Origin: Flavonifractor sp. An10
GTDB taxonomy: Bacteria > Bacillota > Clostridia > Oscillospirales > Oscillospiraceae
Direction of reading: 5' to 3'
Assembly (NCBI RefSeq): GCF_002161215.1
Contig: NZ_NFMB01000008.1
Coordinates: forward strand, 62,001-126,000
Length of the DNA: 64,000 nucleotides
In this document: piece by piece, positions 47,812-56,810 of the stretch
Numbering within the stretch: the stretch's first letter is position 1
Layout of the letters: every line of letters starts with the position of its first letter
The notes under the pieces: model-generated
Told to the model about the DNA's origin: nothing
The model's input: only the letters and a program-made list of their open reading frames with translations
Database searches by the model: none
Position numbers and translations under genes: made by a program

Positions 47812-49257
47812 CTACCACTCCAGTCCGTAAAGCTTGGCCTTCCGGGCCACGGTGGGCTGGGAGGTGTTCAGCGCCTGGGCCGCCTTATAGGTGGTGCCGT
47901 AGCGGGTGAGGGCCTCCTTGAGCAGCTTCTTTTCGTAGTCGGCCACCATATCCTTCAAGGAGGAGCCAGAGGGCTCCAGTCGGAGCGCTGCTCCATCTCC
48001 GTTCTCCAGGATCGCCATCAAGCGGGAGGCAGTGAGCCAGTGTTCTTCCCCGATGATCACAAGGCGCTCCAGCAGGTTTTCCATCTCCCGGATGTTTCCG
48101 GGCCACTGGTATTCCTTCATGATCTGCAGAGCCTCTTCGGTAAACTTCTTCTCTCTGCCGTATTTGGCGTTGAATTTCTCTAGAAAGTGCGTGGCCAGCA
48201 GAGGGATGTCGTCCCCCCGCTCCCGCAGCGGCGGGATATGGAGGGGAACCAGGTTGAGACGGTAGTACAGATCCCGGCGGAAGCTGCCCTCCTCCACCAT
48301 AGACTCCAGGTTCTGGTTGGTGGCGGCGATAAGACGCACGTCAATGGGAATGGTGTTGGTTCCGCCCACCCGGATGATCTCCCGCTCCTGCAGAGCACGG
48401 AGCAGCTTGGGCTGGAGTGCACGGGGCAATTCCCCTACCTCGTCCAGCAGCAGGGTGCCGTGGTTGGCCAACTCGAACATACCGGGCTTACTCTTCACTG
48501 CCCCGGTGAACGCGCCCCGTTCATAGCCGAACAGCTCGCTCTCCATCAGGGATTCTGGGATGGAGGCACAATTCACCCGGATAAAGGGCTTGCCCTTCCG
48601 GTTGCTGCGCTGGTAGATTTCGTTGGTGAGAACCTCCTTGCCCACGCCAGACTCCCCTGTGATAAGCACGGTGACATCCGTACCTGCCACATATTCCACG
48701 GTATTCATCAAAGCCAGCATCTGCGGGCAGTTGCCGATCACGTTCTGGGATGCGGCCATCTTGCTGCGGTAGAATTCCAGTTCCTCAGAGATCAGCTTGT
48801 TTTTCTCTATGGCGCTTTGCAGATCATCGCACAGCTGGGAAAAGTTGGTCAGATCCCGGCACCAGGTGAGGATGTACTGCAGCCTCCCCTCCTGAAAGAG
48901 AGGGATACTGGTGAGCATGAACCGATTTTTAGTAGAAGAATAGGCGAACATGGACACCCGTTTCTGCTTCTGCAGGGCGGTAAGAGCAATGGAGTCGAAC
49001 ATTTTCTGGTCAAAGTGGGTGAACTGGGCGGCTCGGTTGTCCGCATCCTTCTCGATGGAGAAGTAGAAGCCCTGGTTTCCCTTACTGATGGCGTCGTTGA
49101 TGTAGAGGCCAACAGCGTTTTCCCGGGGCAAACCGATGAGCTGCTCCCAAGCTCGGTTGGCAAATACCAGGATCCCGTCGGTGTTGATGATGTGGATGGG
49201 ATCCTCCAGCGCGTCCAGAATGGCATACAGGTCGATATTCAGACCGTCAAAATCCAT
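47812..49257 (-). CDS. Sigma-54-dependent activator with PAS domain (EBP1)
   Basis: 481 residues: PAS domain (about 8-130, ILDALEDPIHIINTDGILVFANRAWEQLIG), then an AAA+ domain with Walker A GESGVGKE (201-208), the sigma-54-contacting GAFTGA (248-253) and arginine-finger region FRRDLYYRLN, then a Fis/TyrR-type HTH at the C-terminus (YGTTYKAAQALNTSQPTVARKA). It activates -24/-12 promoters such as those at 40.6 and 42.4 kb. I start at 49257, because AGGAGG is 6 nt upstream; the longer version abuts it. Own sigma-A promoter at 49291-49319. Its PAS domain probably binds a pathway compound. Confidence 0.95.
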   Translation of the reverse strand: MDFDGLNIDLYAILDALEDPIHIINTDGILVFANRAWEQLIGLPRENAVGLYINDAISKGNQGFYFSIEKDADNRAAQFTHFDQKMFDSIALTALQKQKRVSMFAYSSTKNRFMLTSIPLFQEGRLQYILTWCRDLTNFSQLCDDLQSAIEKNKLISEELEFYRSKMAASQNVIGNCPQMLALMNTVEYVAGTDVTVLITGESGVGKEVLTNEIYQRSNRKGKPFIRVNCASIPESLMESELFGYERGAFTGAVKSKPGMFELANHGTLLLDEVGELPRALQPKLLRALQEREIIRVGGTNTIPIDVRLIAATNQNLESMVEEGSFRRDLYYRLNLVPLHIPPLRERGDDIPLLATHFLEKFNAKYGREKKFTEEALQIMKEYQWPGNIREMENLLERLVIIGEEHWLTASRLMAILENGDGAALRLEPSGSSLKDMVADYEKKLLKEALTRYGTTYKAAQALNTSQPTVARKAKLYGLEW

Positions 49258-49290
49258 TTCCATCCTCCTGCACATTTTTGTTTAAATTTA

Positions 49291-49319
49291 ATTATAACAT
49301 TTCTACCCGGGCCTGTCTA
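49291..49319 (-). promoter_or_regulatory. Sigma-A promoter of EBP1
   Basis: Minus strand TAGACA (49319-49314), 17 bp, TATAAT (49296-49291). The regulator is thus expressed by the housekeeping polymerase while its targets use sigma-54. Confidence 0.8.
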
Positions 49320-49404
49320 TGAAATAATTCAATTTTAAATCAAATGCCGCGCCCGGTGCCAATGGCGCGCCGCTGCCCGGCATCTTGCCAAGGAGGTAAT
49401 TTCT

Positions 49405-50283
49405 ATGGACAGAGAAAAGCTTTTGAAAGGCGTCATCGATATCCACGTGCATGCGGGTCCCTCTGTGGCCGCACGTGAACTGGACGCCGCCGACATGCTG
49501 AAGGAGGCGGAGGCTGCCGGTTACCGTGGCTTTCTGGTGAAGGATCACTACTTTCCCAGCATGATGGGCTGCCAAATGGTACAGAACCACCTGGGCAACG
49601 GCAGCGTGCAGGTATTCGGCAGCATGTGCCTAAACAACGCCATGGGACTGTTCAACCTGAACGCCGTGGACGTGGCCTACGGCATGGGCGCCAAGATGAT
49701 CTACTTTCCCACTGTGTCCAGTAAGAATCACATCGATGCCCACAAAGGCCATTTCGCCGGTGCGGGGAAGATGTCCGTGCCTGAGACCCCGGTGGTCTAT
49801 GTGGACGAGAACGGTCAGTTGGATCCCGCCGCTGTGCGGGTTCTGGAGTACATGGCCGAGAAAGACATGGCCCTGGGCACCGGCCACGGCAGCGCCCGGG
49901 AGGTGGACGTCTTGGTTCGGAAAGCGGTGGAAGTTGGCGTGAAGAAGATCCTGGTCAACCACCCTCACTTCCACATCGGCGCTACTTATGAGCAGATGCG
50001 CCAGTGGGCCGCTCTGGGTGCCTACATCGAGCTGAACGTGTGTGTGTTCTCCGAGGGCTCCAAGATGGGCCCCCTGCCCACCTCTATCCTGGAGGAAATG
50101 CTCTTGGAGGTGCCCCACGACCGGATGGTACTGGACTCTGATATGGGCCAGAAGGGCAATGGCTCCCCCGTGGAGGGCATGTACAACTTTATGTGCCTGA
50201 TGATGGAGCGTTTCGGGATCACTGAAGAGGAACTGGAGATTATGGCCAAGAAGAACCCAGCCATCCTGATGGGGCTGGAATAG
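49405..50283 (+). CDS. DUF6282-family amidohydrolase-like protein
   Basis: 292 residues. The N-terminal IDIHVHAGPSVAARELDAADMLKEAEAAGYRGFLVKDHYFP gives an HxH metal pair and a Lys/His site. Later ALGTGHGSAREV and LVNHPHFHIGATYEQM supply further His ligands and DRMVLDSDMGQKG the Asp, in the order expected of a TIM-barrel metallohydrolase. This matches what I know of the uncharacterised DUF6282 family. AAGGAGG lies 8 nt before the ATG. It begins the second plus-strand block of the island, 28 nt ahead of the LarA-like gene. Confidence 0.82.
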   Translation: MDREKLLKGVIDIHVHAGPSVAARELDAADMLKEAEAAGYRGFLVKDHYFPSMMGCQMVQNHLGNGSVQVFGSMCLNNAMGLFNLNAVDVAYGMGAKMIYFPTVSSKNHIDAHKGHFAGAGKMSVPETPVVYVDENGQLDPAAVRVLEYMAEKDMALGTGHGSAREVDVLVRKAVEVGVKKILVNHPHFHIGATYEQMRQWAALGAYIELNVCVFSEGSKMGPLPTSILEEMLLEVPHDRMVLDSDMGQKGNGSPVEGMYNFMCLMMERFGITEEELEIMAKKNPAILMGLE

Positions 50284-50310
50284 GCCCGCAGACGTGGAGG
50301 TGGAGTCCAG

Positions 50311-51537
50311 ATGTCTCAGACTTTCCGCCTGTGGCAGAACGCATGGAGGGACGACCCGGAGGCCTCCGTTATCCTAGAGCTGCCGGAGGACTGGATTGTC
50401 ACAGAGTACCGGATGCCGGCGGATAACCGCAAACCGCTGACCGGGGAGGAACTGGCTGACCGCATCCGGCATCCAGTGGGCATGCCATCCATTCGATCCT
50501 TGGCGGCTGGCGGCCGGGAGGCCGCAATTGTGTTCGACGACCTGAGCCGCGGCACGCCGGCAGGCGTGCTGGTGCGGCTGGTCATTGAGGAACTCCTGAC
50601 CGGGGGTCTGGGCCGGGAGCACATCCGCCTGCTCTGTGCTCTGGGAAACCATGCACCGCTGACCAGGGCCGACTTCGTACAGAAGCTGGGGGAGGAGCTG
50701 GTGGAGCAGTTCCCCATCTATAACCACAACCCCTATGAGAACCTGGTCTGCGTCGGCACGGATCGCTTTGGAGACGAGGTTCTGGTAAACCGAGAGTTCA
50801 TGCAGTGCGATGTGCGCATCGGCGTAGGCTCGGTTTCCCCTCACCCCATGAACGGCTTCGGCGGCGGAGGAAAGCTGATCTTTCCCGGCCTGGCCGGTAT
50901 CCGTACCACCCATGCCAACCACACTCGCCGAGAGTTTCGGCCCTTCTCCCCGGAGCCCTGCGGGCTGCGCCGGGATATTGAGACCATGACGGAGATGGTG
51001 ATGCCCTTCTTCAAGATCGATGCCATTCTCAACTCCCGGCTGGAGATCGTGGAACTCAGGGCGGGCGAGCCCCGACAGGAACACCGACAGGCAGTGGCCC
51101 TCTCCATGGAACTGAACGGAATGCACCGGGCGGAGGGCACACGGGATGTGGTTTTTGTCAACGCCAATGCCAAATACAACGAAGCACTGATTGCGATCCG
51201 TATTGCTGCCATGGATCTGAAACCCGGGGGTGACGTCGTGCTCGTCAACCACTGCCCGGCAGGGCAGGTGGTCCATTACCTGTACAGCGCCTTCGGCAGC
51301 GATTACGGCGGTGGCTGCTGGCAGCCATACGACAGGCGGCCTCGGTCGGAGATCGGGCGGATCATCTACTACACTCCCTACCCGGACGTGGCCAGCCGGA
51401 TGAGTCTGAGCGAACCTGATAAAGTGGTGTTCGCGAAAACCTGGAACCAGGTAATGTCCCTGTTGAGGGCGCATGGGCCGGAGACGCGGGCCTCCGTCAT
51501 CACTGACGGAACGATCTCCTGCTTTCTGCCCTCCTGA
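50311..51537 (+). CDS. LarA-like nickel-pincer racemase/epimerase
   Basis: 408 residues. LarA N-terminal domain motifs FDDLSRGTP and ALGNHAPLT (His114) are followed by HPMNGFGGGGKLIFPG with His178 and Lys188, and HANH (His201/204). This aligns with the LarA active set H108/H174/K184/H200 at a constant offset of ~4, so the covalent nickel-pincer cofactor attachment Lys is kept. The family racemises 2-hydroxy acids by hydride transfer. The substrate is likely a 2-hydroxy acid from this pathway. No larB/larC/larE cofactor genes are in the window, so they must be elsewhere. Confidence 0.85.
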   Translation: MSQTFRLWQNAWRDDPEASVILELPEDWIVTEYRMPADNRKPLTGEELADRIRHPVGMPSIRSLAAGGREAAIVFDDLSRGTPAGVLVRLVIEELLTGGLGREHIRLLCALGNHAPLTRADFVQKLGEELVEQFPIYNHNPYENLVCVGTDRFGDEVLVNREFMQCDVRIGVGSVSPHPMNGFGGGGKLIFPGLAGIRTTHANHTRREFRPFSPEPCGLRRDIETMTEMVMPFFKIDAILNSRLEIVELRAGEPRQEHRQAVALSMELNGMHRAEGTRDVVFVNANAKYNEALIAIRIAAMDLKPGGDVVLVNHCPAGQVVHYLYSAFGSDYGGGCWQPYDRRPRSEIGRIIYYTPYPDVASRMSLSEPDKVVFAKTWNQVMSLLRAHGPETRASVITDGTISCFLPS

Positions 51538-51582
51538 TACCAACCTTAAAAGCAACCGATTCTGAACAAAGGAGCGATTGAC

Positions 51583-52767
51583 ATGAAAATTACCAGCATT
51601 GACGTGTTCCTTGTCACCATTGGCCAACCCTCCGTCCCTGGAAGCCCTTGGAACCCGGTGGTCGTGCGCATCAACACAGAGGACGGCATCAGCGGCTACG
51701 GCGAGGTGGGTCTGGCCTACGGCGACACCAAAGAGTCCGCAGTGGGCATGTGCCGGGATTTTGCCAAGCTGATCATCGGCATGGATGCCATGAACAATGA
51801 GGCCATTTGGGCCCGCCTGCACAACACCTTCTGGGGCCTGGGCGGCGGCCCGGTGGTCTACGGCGCCATGAGTGCCATTGACATTGCCCTGTGGGATATC
51901 AAAGGCAAGGCGTTTAATACCCCTGTCTACAATCTGCTGGGCGGCAAGACCAATCAGAAGCTGCGGGCCTATGCCAGCCAGATTCAGTTTGACTGGGGCA
52001 AGGTGGCCAAGCCTCTTATCTACCCCGAGGAGTATGGCGAGGCCTGCATCAAGGCCAAGGAGGATGGCTATGACTGCGTCAAGGTAGACCCCCTGTGCTT
52101 CAACATGCAGGGCAAGTACAAGGGGTGGCCCTGCAGCGGCATCCTCCAGCAGAACCAACTGAAAATCGCCTATGAGCGCGTCAAGGCCATCCGCGATGCT
52201 GGCGGCCCTGACATGGACATTATCATAGAGCTCCATTCTCTCACTGATGCCAACTCTGCCGTGCAGCTGGCACGGGCCGTGGAGGAGCTGGGTATCTACT
52301 ACTACGAGGAGCCCACCATGCCCATGAATGTGGGCAATATGAAGGAGATCGCCCAGCGTATTAACATCCCTGTGGCCAGTGGTGAGCGCATCTACACACG
52401 TTGGGGCTACCGGCCCTTCCTTGAGGAGCACGCCCTCCATGTCATCCAGCCGGATCTGGGCAACATGGGCGGCCTCACCGAGGGCAAGAAGGTGTGCGAC
52501 ATGGCCCGCGTGTATGACGTTGGCGTCCAGGTTCACGTGTGCGGCGGTCCCCAGGCTACGGCAGCGGCCCTCCAGCTGGAGGCGGTCATTCCCAACTTCC
52601 TGATCCATGAGCACCACCAGGCAGCCCTGCTGGAGGCCAATATCCTTACTGGCACACACGATTACCAGCCTGTCAACGGCTACTTCACTGTACCCGACCT
52701 ACCCGGCCTCGGCCAGGAGCTGAGTCAGAAGGCGATGGATACCGCCATCAAAGTCACCGTGAAATAG
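51583..52767 (+). CDS. Enolase-superfamily dehydratase (mandelate racemase/muconate lactonising type)
   Basis: 394 residues. The N-terminal capping domain (KITSIDVFLVTIG...) is followed by the barrel with GAMSAIDIALWDIKGK, a Lys-rich second strand region (GYDCVKVDP), metal ligands IIIELHS and YEEPTMP and VASGERIYTRWG, and a His in HVCGGPQATAAALQ. The pattern resembles acid-sugar dehydratases (galactonate/mannonate type). It would dehydrate an aldonic or other 2-hydroxy acid to a 2-keto-3-deoxy acid, a substrate type for the HpcH/HpaI aldolase. The exact substrate is not determined. Confidence 0.92.
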   Translation: MKITSIDVFLVTIGQPSVPGSPWNPVVVRINTEDGISGYGEVGLAYGDTKESAVGMCRDFAKLIIGMDAMNNEAIWARLHNTFWGLGGGPVVYGAMSAIDIALWDIKGKAFNTPVYNLLGGKTNQKLRAYASQIQFDWGKVAKPLIYPEEYGEACIKAKEDGYDCVKVDPLCFNMQGKYKGWPCSGILQQNQLKIAYERVKAIRDAGGPDMDIIIELHSLTDANSAVQLARAVEELGIYYYEEPTMPMNVGNMKEIAQRINIPVASGERIYTRWGYRPFLEEHALHVIQPDLGNMGGLTEGKKVCDMARVYDVGVQVHVCGGPQATAAALQLEAVIPNFLIHEHHQAALLEANILTGTHDYQPVNGYFTVPDLPGLGQELSQKAMDTAIKVTVK

Positions 52768-52841
52768 AAAACACCGCGCACATGCCCGGCCGCGCTGCGG
52801 GTCACGCAGGGCGGCCGGGCGTTCCAGAAGGAGATTCAGTC

Positions 52842-53765
52842 ATGAAAAAAGTAATTATCACGGCCGCCGTGGTGGGTACCGCTCATATGGCCAGCATGAG
52901 TCCGTATTTCCCGGTCAAGCCGGAGGATATCATCCAGCAGGCTGTGGACGCCTGTGCCGCCGGTGCTGCATCCATCCACATCCATGGTCGAGATCGGGAA
53001 ACGGGGGAGCCAACCTCTGACATCGGCCTGATTCGGGAGGTGGTCAGCGGGATCAAGGAGCGATGTGACGCCATCATCTGCATCACTACGGGTGGAAGCC
53101 AGATGATGACGGTGGAGGAGCGTATCTCCGTCGTCCCTGCCCTTAAGCCGGAGTTGGCCTCCTGCAACGCCGGTTCCATGAATTTTGTGCTCTCTGATCT
53201 TGTGTCCCACCTGAAGCCGGACGATCCGGAGTGGGAATACGAGTACCTGGGCGGTACCTACGATAATGTATTTGCCAATACCTACTACGGCATTGAGACC
53301 TATATCAGAACCATGCAGGAGAACAGCACTGTCCCGGAATTTGAGGTCTACGATGCGGGCATGATCAACAACATCGCCTATTTCCGGAATAAGGGTATCC
53401 TTACTGGCCCTGTGTACATCCAGTTTGTCATGGGGATCCAAGGCGGCATCCCCGCTACGGTGGACAACTTGGTTTTCCTGCGAGCCACAGCGGAGCGCCT
53501 GCTGGGGGACAGTTTCACCTGGTCTGTGGCCGCCGCAGGGAAGCATCAGATGCCCATTGCCGCAGCAGCGCTTGCCATGGGCGGCAACGTGCGCGTGGGA
53601 CTTGAGGACAATCTGTATATCCGCCCCCACCAGTTGGCCCGCTCCAACGCCGAGCAGGTGCGCGCGGTTGCCACGATGGCTGGGATTTTGGGACGCGAAG
53701 TAGCCACACCGGATGAGGCGAGAGCAATCCTGGGCCTGAAGGGCAAGGATCAGGTCAACTATTAA
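52842..53765 (+). CDS. BKACE-family beta-keto acid cleavage enzyme
   Basis: 307 residues. BKACE features: KVIITAAVVGTAHMASMSPYFPVKPEDIIQQAVDACAAGAASIHIHGRD (HxH zinc ligands), ITTGGS, ELASCNAGSMNF (Glu ligand), YDAGMINN and RVGLEDNLYI near the end. These zinc enzymes convert a beta-keto acid plus acetyl-CoA into acetoacetate plus a new CoA ester. It can therefore feed CoA esters to central metabolism and to the Acd-Etf arm. AAGGAG is 9 nt before the ATG. The specific beta-keto acid is unknown. Confidence 0.93.
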   Translation: MKKVIITAAVVGTAHMASMSPYFPVKPEDIIQQAVDACAAGAASIHIHGRDRETGEPTSDIGLIREVVSGIKERCDAIICITTGGSQMMTVEERISVVPALKPELASCNAGSMNFVLSDLVSHLKPDDPEWEYEYLGGTYDNVFANTYYGIETYIRTMQENSTVPEFEVYDAGMINNIAYFRNKGILTGPVYIQFVMGIQGGIPATVDNLVFLRATAERLLGDSFTWSVAAAGKHQMPIAAAALAMGGNVRVGLEDNLYIRPHQLARSNAEQVRAVATMAGILGREVATPDEARAILGLKGKDQVNY

Positions 53766-53777
53766 GGGGGAGTTACC

Positions 53778-54539
53778 ATGGAAAAATACGATTGGACTGA
53801 CATAACAGGCCGTCTTGCCCGGCTGCTACGGCCCCAGACCACCCCAGTGGGTATGAAGTGGATACGCACGGAGGAGGAACTCGACGCCATCCCCAAGGTG
53901 CGTATCCACGACAAGCATCTGCCCCCCTGCACCATCGTCAGCCATGCGGCCCAGTTCAACTGGACCAGTGCGTGCAGGGCTGAAAACGTCCACGCAAACT
54001 ATTGCCGGGGCATCAACGGCATGTTCGCTCCTGACGAGAAGTGGTATTCCGGCAAGATGTTTGAGAACGTGTGGTACGACAATCTGGAGGCGTCCAGGGC
54101 CCACAACCGGGCTTTGGATTGCGTGCCGCCGGAGTACGTGGCCTTGGTGGCCTCCCCTCTGACAGCGGGGCGTATCCAGCCCGACGTATGCGTACTCTAT
54201 CTCTCGCCCGCCCAGGCATTCCTATTTCTGGCCGGGTACCAGTACCACGAGTACGAGAAGCTGGAGTTCACATTTGTGGGAGAGTCCACCTGCTCGGACT
54301 CCTGGGTGCGCACCTTCCTCACCGGCAAGCCCGCCATGGCTCTGCCCTGCTACGCGGACAAGAAGTTCGCCGGCGTGGGAGAGAACGACCTGCGTATCAC
54401 CGTCACCCCGGCGGGCCTGGTGCGGGCTGTGGAAGGGCTGGAGGGCCTTTACAAAAGCGGACTGCGCTATCCCATTGGCTCTTATAGCCTGACCAGCGAC
54501 ATTCTTGCCGGCCTGCCTGAGCATTATCTGGAATTCTAA
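53778..54539 (+). CDS. DUF169-family protein
   Basis: 253 residues. The DUF169 start pattern ITGRLARLLRPQTTPVGMKWIR is followed by LPPCTIVSHAAQF and a CRG motif (YCRGINGMF), and by later Cys residues (ESTCSDSW, LPCYADKKF). Members occur beside redox and one-carbon genes, but their biochemical job is unsettled. It lies 12 nt downstream of the BKACE gene as the last gene of the plus-strand arm. It may bind a metal or Fe-S centre; that is a guess from cysteines only. Confidence 0.82.
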   Translation: MEKYDWTDITGRLARLLRPQTTPVGMKWIRTEEELDAIPKVRIHDKHLPPCTIVSHAAQFNWTSACRAENVHANYCRGINGMFAPDEKWYSGKMFENVWYDNLEASRAHNRALDCVPPEYVALVASPLTAGRIQPDVCVLYLSPAQAFLFLAGYQYHEYEKLEFTFVGESTCSDSWVRTFLTGKPAMALPCYADKKFAGVGENDLRITVTPAGLVRAVEGLEGLYKSGLRYPIGSYSLTSDILAGLPEHYLEF

Positions 54540-54772
54540 ATATGCGGGACGGCGTACTTGCTGCGTTCTGTGGGTGAGGATATTAGCCTTATCCTCCTTT
54601 TGTGGAAGTGGTATACCTTGTTTTTATGCAAGCCACCTGCCAACTGAAGTATATTTCTGCAGAAAAGAGCAGAGCCTGCAAAAATACAGGTATAACAAGC
54701 TTGACGGGCGAGTCCTTCCCGATAGATTTGGGTATTTTTGCACTCAAACGTCCGGAATATTCACTGTGTCCT
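54540..54772. other. Spacer after the catabolic arm, no gene seen
   Basis: Low-GC spacer holding a minus-strand sigma-54-like promoter (54627-54642), the palindrome TTTCTGCAGAAA close to it (about 54653-54664) and no supported ORF. Confidence 0.5.
54627..54642 (-). promoter_or_regulatory. Sigma-54-like promoter facing into the 3' end of the DUF169 gene
   Basis: Minus strand TGGCAGGTGGCTTGCA fits TGGCAy/r-N5-TTGCA with correct spacing. It would start an RNA near 54616 running antisense to the DUF169 gene. No coding target on that strand is visible. Confidence 0.5.
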
Positions 54773-54827
54773 CAAAGCAAAATGGGATAAACGGGATATC
54801 AAATCCCGTTTATCCCATTTTGCTTTG
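54773..54827. terminator. Long palindromic bidirectional terminator
   Basis: About 25-bp arms (CAAAGCAAAATGGGATAAAC... and complement) around a short AT loop, with A and T tracts at the base. It ends EBP2 transcription from the right and any read-through from the left. Confidence 0.85.
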
Positions 54828-54848
54828 TTTGCCTGAAGGCCCTGACAG

Positions 54849-56810
54849 TTATCTGTTTGTTCGCTGTAAGAAATCCTCGCCCTGCTGTGTAATGACCGTG
54901 CCCGCCCGGCCAGAATTGAGCTGTACAAGTTTTCGAGCGGACAGCGCTATCAGCATTGTGCGCAATTCGTGTTCTGTGAAATAGTATCCCCAGCGCTCCA
55001 GGCTCTGGCATAGGCTTCTCCGACCCAGACGGCGATGCTGATGTTTGGCCTCCAGCAGAGCCAGCAAAATAGCCTGTTCCGGCTGCTCGGCCTTTGAAGC
55101 TCCGTCCTTGGCTGGCAGTGAAGCCTCCTGAGCCATATAATCGGGCAAATCCGCTGCAGAGATAACAGGTTGGTATAGGTTGCCAAGGTAGTCCACACAG
55201 TTGATCAGCTCCCGAACATTTCCATACCATGGATAGTGTAGCAGAAAAGACACGGCATCTGGTGCCAGGACAAAGTGGTATCCACGCTCCTCCTGAAAAT
55301 GAGCCGTCAACATCGGGATGTCCTCCGGATGTGCACGCAAAGGTGCTAAATGAAGGGGGAGGGCATTGAGACGGTAATAGAGATCTGCCCGAAAGCGATT
55401 CTTCTGTACCATTGTAAACAGATCCTTGTTTGTGGCAGCAATAATTCTACAGTCTGTATGGATCACCCGCTCTCCACCTAAACGGACAATTTCCTTTTCC
55501 TGAATAGCCCGCAGGAGACGGCCCTGCAGATGAAAAGGGAGATCTCCGATTTCGTCTAGAAACAGGGTACCGTTGTCAGCTAATTCAAACTTTCCTGCTT
55601 TGCCCTCCTTGGAGGCACCGGTAAATGCCCCCCGCTCATAGCCGAAAAGTTCGCTCTCTAACAGATTTTGCGGCACAGCGGCACAGTTGATGGCCACAAA
55701 ATTCTGACTGCGCCGGGCAGACAGATTGTGGATGGCCTGAGCTGCGACCTCTTTCCCTGTACCGGTTTCCCCGGTGATCAGGACAGGTACCGCCGAGAGA
55801 GAAAAACGGTGGATCATGCGGCGCTGATCCACCATGACCTGACTGTCTCCCAGCATATTGTCAAGCCCATAGCGTGGCCGATAGATGTTATTGACAAGCT
55901 GACTCTTTAACCGGTTCTGCCTGCGTTCGTTTTGAACAAAATCTTCCGTTAAAAGCAGGGCTCCCACGTACTCGCCATTCCGGTACAGAGGGTGGACGGA
56001 GACTGAATAATAAAGGCCATTGACCTGTAAAAGATGATTGGAGAGTTCCCGATGTTCCAGCAGACATTGACAGAGATCCGCATCCTGAATCAGGTCTGTG
56101 AGCTTTTTCCCTACAATCTCCTGCCTGTTCCGTCCGAGACAGACTTCCTCTGCGCCGTTGATACGGATGACAGTAAAATCTTTGTCTGCAAAAATGACTC
56201 CTTTCTCAATCAACTGCATTAACTCGTCTAACTGTCGCTCCATGAACCCTGAGCGGTCCAACAGGGACTCCAACCCAGATTCGCAAACCATAACCGACCG
56301 GAAGTAGGCCTGAATATGCTCTTCTTGAAGCAGATCCCGGCGGTTCAGTTTTGTCAGTAGTTCCACCACTGTCTGTGGGGAGATTTCTCTGTGTCCCAGA
56401 TCGATGACCCGCTCCGCACCCGGCGGTGCATACTGGCTCTCTCCATTTGTGATGATGGTTTTTGCCCTCGGGTAGTGCTTCTTTCCCGGATAATAGAGAG
56501 CATAATCCAGATGAGTCAGTCCTAGGTTCTGAAACAGCAGAATGGAGTCCATGGCCATGGCCCGGTTGAGATTGACGTACAGAACTTTTGAATGGTCTTT
56601 TACACGCTTTAGAGTCTGATAGGCTTCACAGCTGATTGTGAGATCAATAATAATAATCTGTGTCTGGGAGGGGATTCGACTGGAGACCATCCGATAGTGG
56701 GAGTAAACATTGAACATGGCGGCATCCAGCGCTACATTGGGCGGCTGATAAAGGAATTCATCCAGGGAATACTCTGCAAAGTCAAACCACGCTCCGAGAA
56801 GACGATCCAA
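54849..56810 (-). CDS. Sigma-54-dependent activator with sensory N-terminus and PAS domain (EBP2)
   Basis: 653 residues from the TTG at 56810. An N-terminal ~180-residue sensor region of the PrpR_N-like type precedes a PAS domain (about 195-295, LIEKGVIFADKDFTVIRINGAEEVCLG), an AAA+ core with Walker A GETGTGKE (347-354) and GAFTGA (394-399), then a C-terminal HTH-like region. The start is weak: no ATG, no clear ribosome-binding site, and an in-frame stop lies ~54 nt upstream, so the true N-terminus may be lost or begin downstream. It is probably the second activator of the sigma-54 island. Confidence 0.85.
   Translation of the reverse strand: MDRLLGAWFDFAEYSLDEFLYQPPNVALDAAMFNVYSHYRMVSSRIPSQTQIIIIDLTISCEAYQTLKRVKDHSKVLYVNLNRAMAMDSILLFQNLGLTHLDYALYYPGKKHYPRAKTIITNGESQYAPPGAERVIDLGHREISPQTVVELLTKLNRRDLLQEEHIQAYFRSVMVCESGLESLLDRSGFMERQLDELMQLIEKGVIFADKDFTVIRINGAEEVCLGRNRQEIVGKKLTDLIQDADLCQCLLEHRELSNHLLQVNGLYYSVSVHPLYRNGEYVGALLLTEDFVQNERRQNRLKSQLVNNIYRPRYGLDNMLGDSQVMVDQRRMIHRFSLSAVPVLITGETGTGKEVAAQAIHNLSARRSQNFVAINCAAVPQNLLESELFGYERGAFTGASKEGKAGKFELADNGTLFLDEIGDLPFHLQGRLLRAIQEKEIVRLGGERVIHTDCRIIAATNKDLFTMVQKNRFRADLYYRLNALPLHLAPLRAHPEDIPMLTAHFQEERGYHFVLAPDAVSFLLHYPWYGNVRELINCVDYLGNLYQPVISAADLPDYMAQEASLPAKDGASKAEQPEQAILLALLEAKHQHRRLGRRSLCQSLERWGYYFTEHELRTMLIALSARKLVQLNSGRAGTVITQQGEDFLQRTNR

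Noticed and set aside
49360-49404. Sigma-54 promoters upstream of the DUF6282 gene
   Set aside because: TGGCGCGCC and TGGCACCGG patches occur on the two strands, but the -24 to -12 spacing is off by one base in each.
54653-54664. TTTCTGCAGAAA as a proven activator site
   Set aside because: It is a perfect palindrome near a sigma-54-like promoter, but the same motif is not repeated at the other sigma-54 promoters, so it is mentioned only as a possibility.
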